A stretch of DNA of 33,121 bases from Streptomyces shenzhenensis. GTDB taxonomy: Bacteria; Actinomycetota; Actinomycetes; Streptomycetales; Streptomycetaceae. Where the stretch lies: positions 1 to 33,121 of the forward strand of contig NZ_JAJONF010000066.1 of assembly GCF_021462265.1 (NCBI RefSeq), read 5' to 3'. Of this stretch, positions 31,742-33,121 are shown one piece after another. The notes under the pieces are model-generated. The model was not told the DNA's origin. It did no database searches and worked only from the letters and a program-made list of their open reading frames with translations. Numbering within the stretch: position 1 is the stretch's first letter; every line of letters begins with the position of its first letter. Position numbers and translations under genes: made by a program.

Positions 31742-32155
31742 ATGGGAAGCACACAAAGGGCGAGGCCTGTGTCCAGGAAGCTCGCCATCGGTTCCTTCCT
31801 GGGCGCGGCAGCACTCGTCCTGACCACGCTGGCGGTGGCAGACACCGCCGAAGCCGCGGATTGCCCCTCCGGGGCGCTGTGTGCCTACACCTCGACGTAC
31901 GAGTCCGGATCACGCGGGGCGGTCTACGCGGACAACACGGACCTCACCGGCCTTTCCCAGTTCCGTGGGGCCGAGTCTCTGTGGAACGCCGGTACCTCCT
32001 GCAATGTGCGGGTCTACAGCGAGCGCAACTACACGGGCCACTACTGGACATTGGCCCGGGGCACGGGCATGTACTCGCTCAACGACGTGGCCAACAACCC
32101 GGAATGGGGAACGGCCTTGTACCACCACGTCTACTCGAACAACTGGTGCGTATGA
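31742..32155 (+). CDS. Peptidase inhibitor family I36-type secreted protein
   Basis: This 137-residue secreted protein has a signal peptide (about residues 1-39; SRKLAIGSFLGAAALVLTTLAVADTAEA with cleavage before the second Ala-Asp). A small crystallin-like domain follows, with CPSGALCAYTSTYESGSRG, FRGAESLWNAGTSC, VRVYSERNYTGHYWTLARG and a final NWCV. This is the family I36 layout (Streptomyces metalloproteinase inhibitor-like), with four cysteines for disulfides. ATG 31742 has AAGGA upstream; GTG 31769 is an alternative. The stop overlaps the next start (ATGA), so both are translated together. Confidence 0.85.
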   Translation: MGSTQRARPVSRKLAIGSFLGAAALVLTTLAVADTAEAADCPSGALCAYTSTYESGSRGAVYADNTDLTGLSQFRGAESLWNAGTSCNVRVYSERNYTGHYWTLARGTGMYSLNDVANNPEWGTALYHHVYSNNWCV

Positions 32156-33063
32156 GGCGAGCCCTCACACGGCTCGCGGAGATCGTCGTCACCGCCGCCG
32201 CGTTCACGGCCGGCTGTTCCTTCTCGGGCGGCGGCGACCGGGGGCAAGTCCCGTTCGACCCGCGACCGCTGTCCGCCGTCCTTGTCACCTCCGTGGCGGA
32301 CACCGCTCGTTTGCGAGCGCGTGAGGAGTCCGCCGTCGCTGATTGCATGGCACGGCGCAGATTCAGGTACGAGCCGGAGCGCACGACGGTGAGCGAGCGT
32401 GCGGTGACCACCAATCCGTACGGTCTGCTGCGCAAGGAGCAGGCTCGCCAGGACGGCTACGGCGTGGTGGGCGAGATCCTCAGCGGGACGGGCGACCATG
32501 CTCCGCCGGCCGCTCACCACTCCATCGGCTGGACAAAGGCGCTGGAAGGCACGCATGTGGAGAAATTCACTCTGGCGACCGGAGTGGTTCTGACCTACCG
32601 GCCCGACGGGTGCGCCTACCAGGGCCGGGAAGCAGCCTACGGGCCGGGCTGGAACCGGCTCGAGAACGAACTGGAGGGCTTGCAGGCGGCTGTGATGGAC
32701 CAGGTCGAAAAAGACAGCCGATATATCGACGCGCTGGCCAAATGGTCCTCATGCATGCGGAAGTCAGGCTACTCGTACGACGATCTGCAGGCACCGAGAG
32801 AAGAGCTTGCCCGGGACATGGAGTCGACCAACGGCAGCGACAGAGCACTACGCAGCCTCGGCCGCAAAGAGTTGCGCATCGCGTCCGACGACTACGTCTG
32901 CGAGCGCAGGGTACGGCTTCACGAGGCGGTGTACGAAGCCCAACGGGACGCGGAAAAATCCACGCTCAACGACTCTGCCCGAGCCGACCTTCGGCGCTAC
33001 CGGACGTTGAAACGGAAGGCATTGGGGTCGCCGAACAGAAGCGCCTCCACCGGCCCAGAGTGA
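32152..33063 (+). CDS. Putative lipoprotein
   Basis: This 303-residue exported lipoprotein has a short signal peptide (RRALTRLAEIVVTAAAFTAGC, lipobox TAGC, Cys22). A soluble, charged, mostly helical domain follows, with two cysteine-containing segments (VADCMARRRFRYEP and LAKWSSCMRKSGYSYDDL ... VCERRVRLHEAVYEAQRDAE). The second resembles the pattern seen in many Streptomyces lipoproteins of unknown function. The start ATG 32152 overlaps the stop of the I36 inhibitor gene by four bases, which implies co-translation and a shared extracytoplasmic role. Confidence 0.78.
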   Translation: MRRALTRLAEIVVTAAAFTAGCSFSGGGDRGQVPFDPRPLSAVLVTSVADTARLRAREESAVADCMARRRFRYEPERTTVSERAVTTNPYGLLRKEQARQDGYGVVGEILSGTGDHAPPAAHHSIGWTKALEGTHVEKFTLATGVVLTYRPDGCAYQGREAAYGPGWNRLENELEGLQAAVMDQVEKDSRYIDALAKWSSCMRKSGYSYDDLQAPREELARDMESTNGSDRALRSLGRKELRIASDDYVCERRVRLHEAVYEAQRDAEKSTLNDSARADLRRYRTLKRKALGSPNRSASTGPE

Positions 33064-33068
33064 AGGAA

Positions 33069-33121
33069 ATGCACAACAGCGTCCATCACAAGCACGTCAC
33101 GCCGGAAGGAATCCCCTGCCC
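33069..33121 (+). CDS. Possible start of a further gene, cut by the window end
   Basis: An ATG at 33069 with GAAGGA just before it opens a frame that stays open to the window end (MHNSVHHKHVTPEGIPC). Alternatively the GGAAGGA near 33101 serves a start just outside. Too short to judge. Confidence 0.18.
   Translation, partial: MHNSVHHKHVTPEGIPC

Overview
The window is high-GC actinobacterial DNA, almost certainly Streptomyces or a close relative. The signs are strong third-position GC bias, GTG and TTG starts, SARP-free LAL-type and IclR regulators, a large XRE-nSTAND-WD40 protein, a peptidase inhibitor of family I36 and several family-typical Streptomyces hypotheticals. It is an accessory, heavily reworked stretch: about a third of it is gene-poor and carries relics of integrases, transposases and truncated enzymes.

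Left part (1-12.7 kb). After a hairpin at 59-89 and a gene-poor stretch, the 3' half of a tRNA-Arg(CCG) gene (882-929) ends in a 26-bp sequence that recurs with one mismatch at 12594-12619. These two copies look like the attachment-site scars of an old integrative element. Between them lie a DUF2199 gene, the C-terminal (1781-2272) and N-terminal (4236-4391) pieces of a tyrosine integrase on the same strand, a Fic toxin with a two-part (Phd-like plus VbhA-like) antitoxin, and a Ser/Thr kinase stub. The cargo continues with an intact three-gene ABC exporter operon (two FtsX-like permeases plus ATPase) divergent from a response regulator/sensor kinase pair. Last come a PD-(D/E)XK nuclease-like gene and a DUF429 gene. 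An almost identical 18-bp element sits 22 bp before the exporter operon and 21 bp before the two-component genes, which suggests that one regulator controls both directions.

Middle part (12.7-17.5 kb). A small membrane-anchored protein, an intact IS5-type insertion sequence with 17-bp inverted ends, an IS256-type transposase tail, a VOC/glyoxalase-fold protein, a YozE-like small protein, a lipoprotein, a peptidase E relic and an IclR regulator.

Hydrolase region (17.5-26 kb). A 927-residue LAL/LuxR regulator is followed by three intact alpha/beta hydrolases (one secreted), one hydrolase relic and an opposite-strand SDR protein that lacks the usual catalytic residues. This looks like a small regulated catabolic or detoxification locus. 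The substrate cannot be read from sequence.

Right part (26-33.1 kb). A membrane-anchored PASTA-like protein, a 1284-residue XRE-nSTAND1-WD40 protein (14 WD repeats) with TTGTCCGG half-sites in its promoter region, a secreted I36-type inhibitor translationally coupled to a lipoprotein, and the window end.

The best candidates for something not well described are the chimeric antitoxin with its Fic partner, the mirrored 18-bp element of the exporter/two-component locus, the DUF429/PD-(D/E)XK gene pair, the STAND protein with its operator-like half-sites, and a 45-bp repeat shared by positions 801 and 25891.
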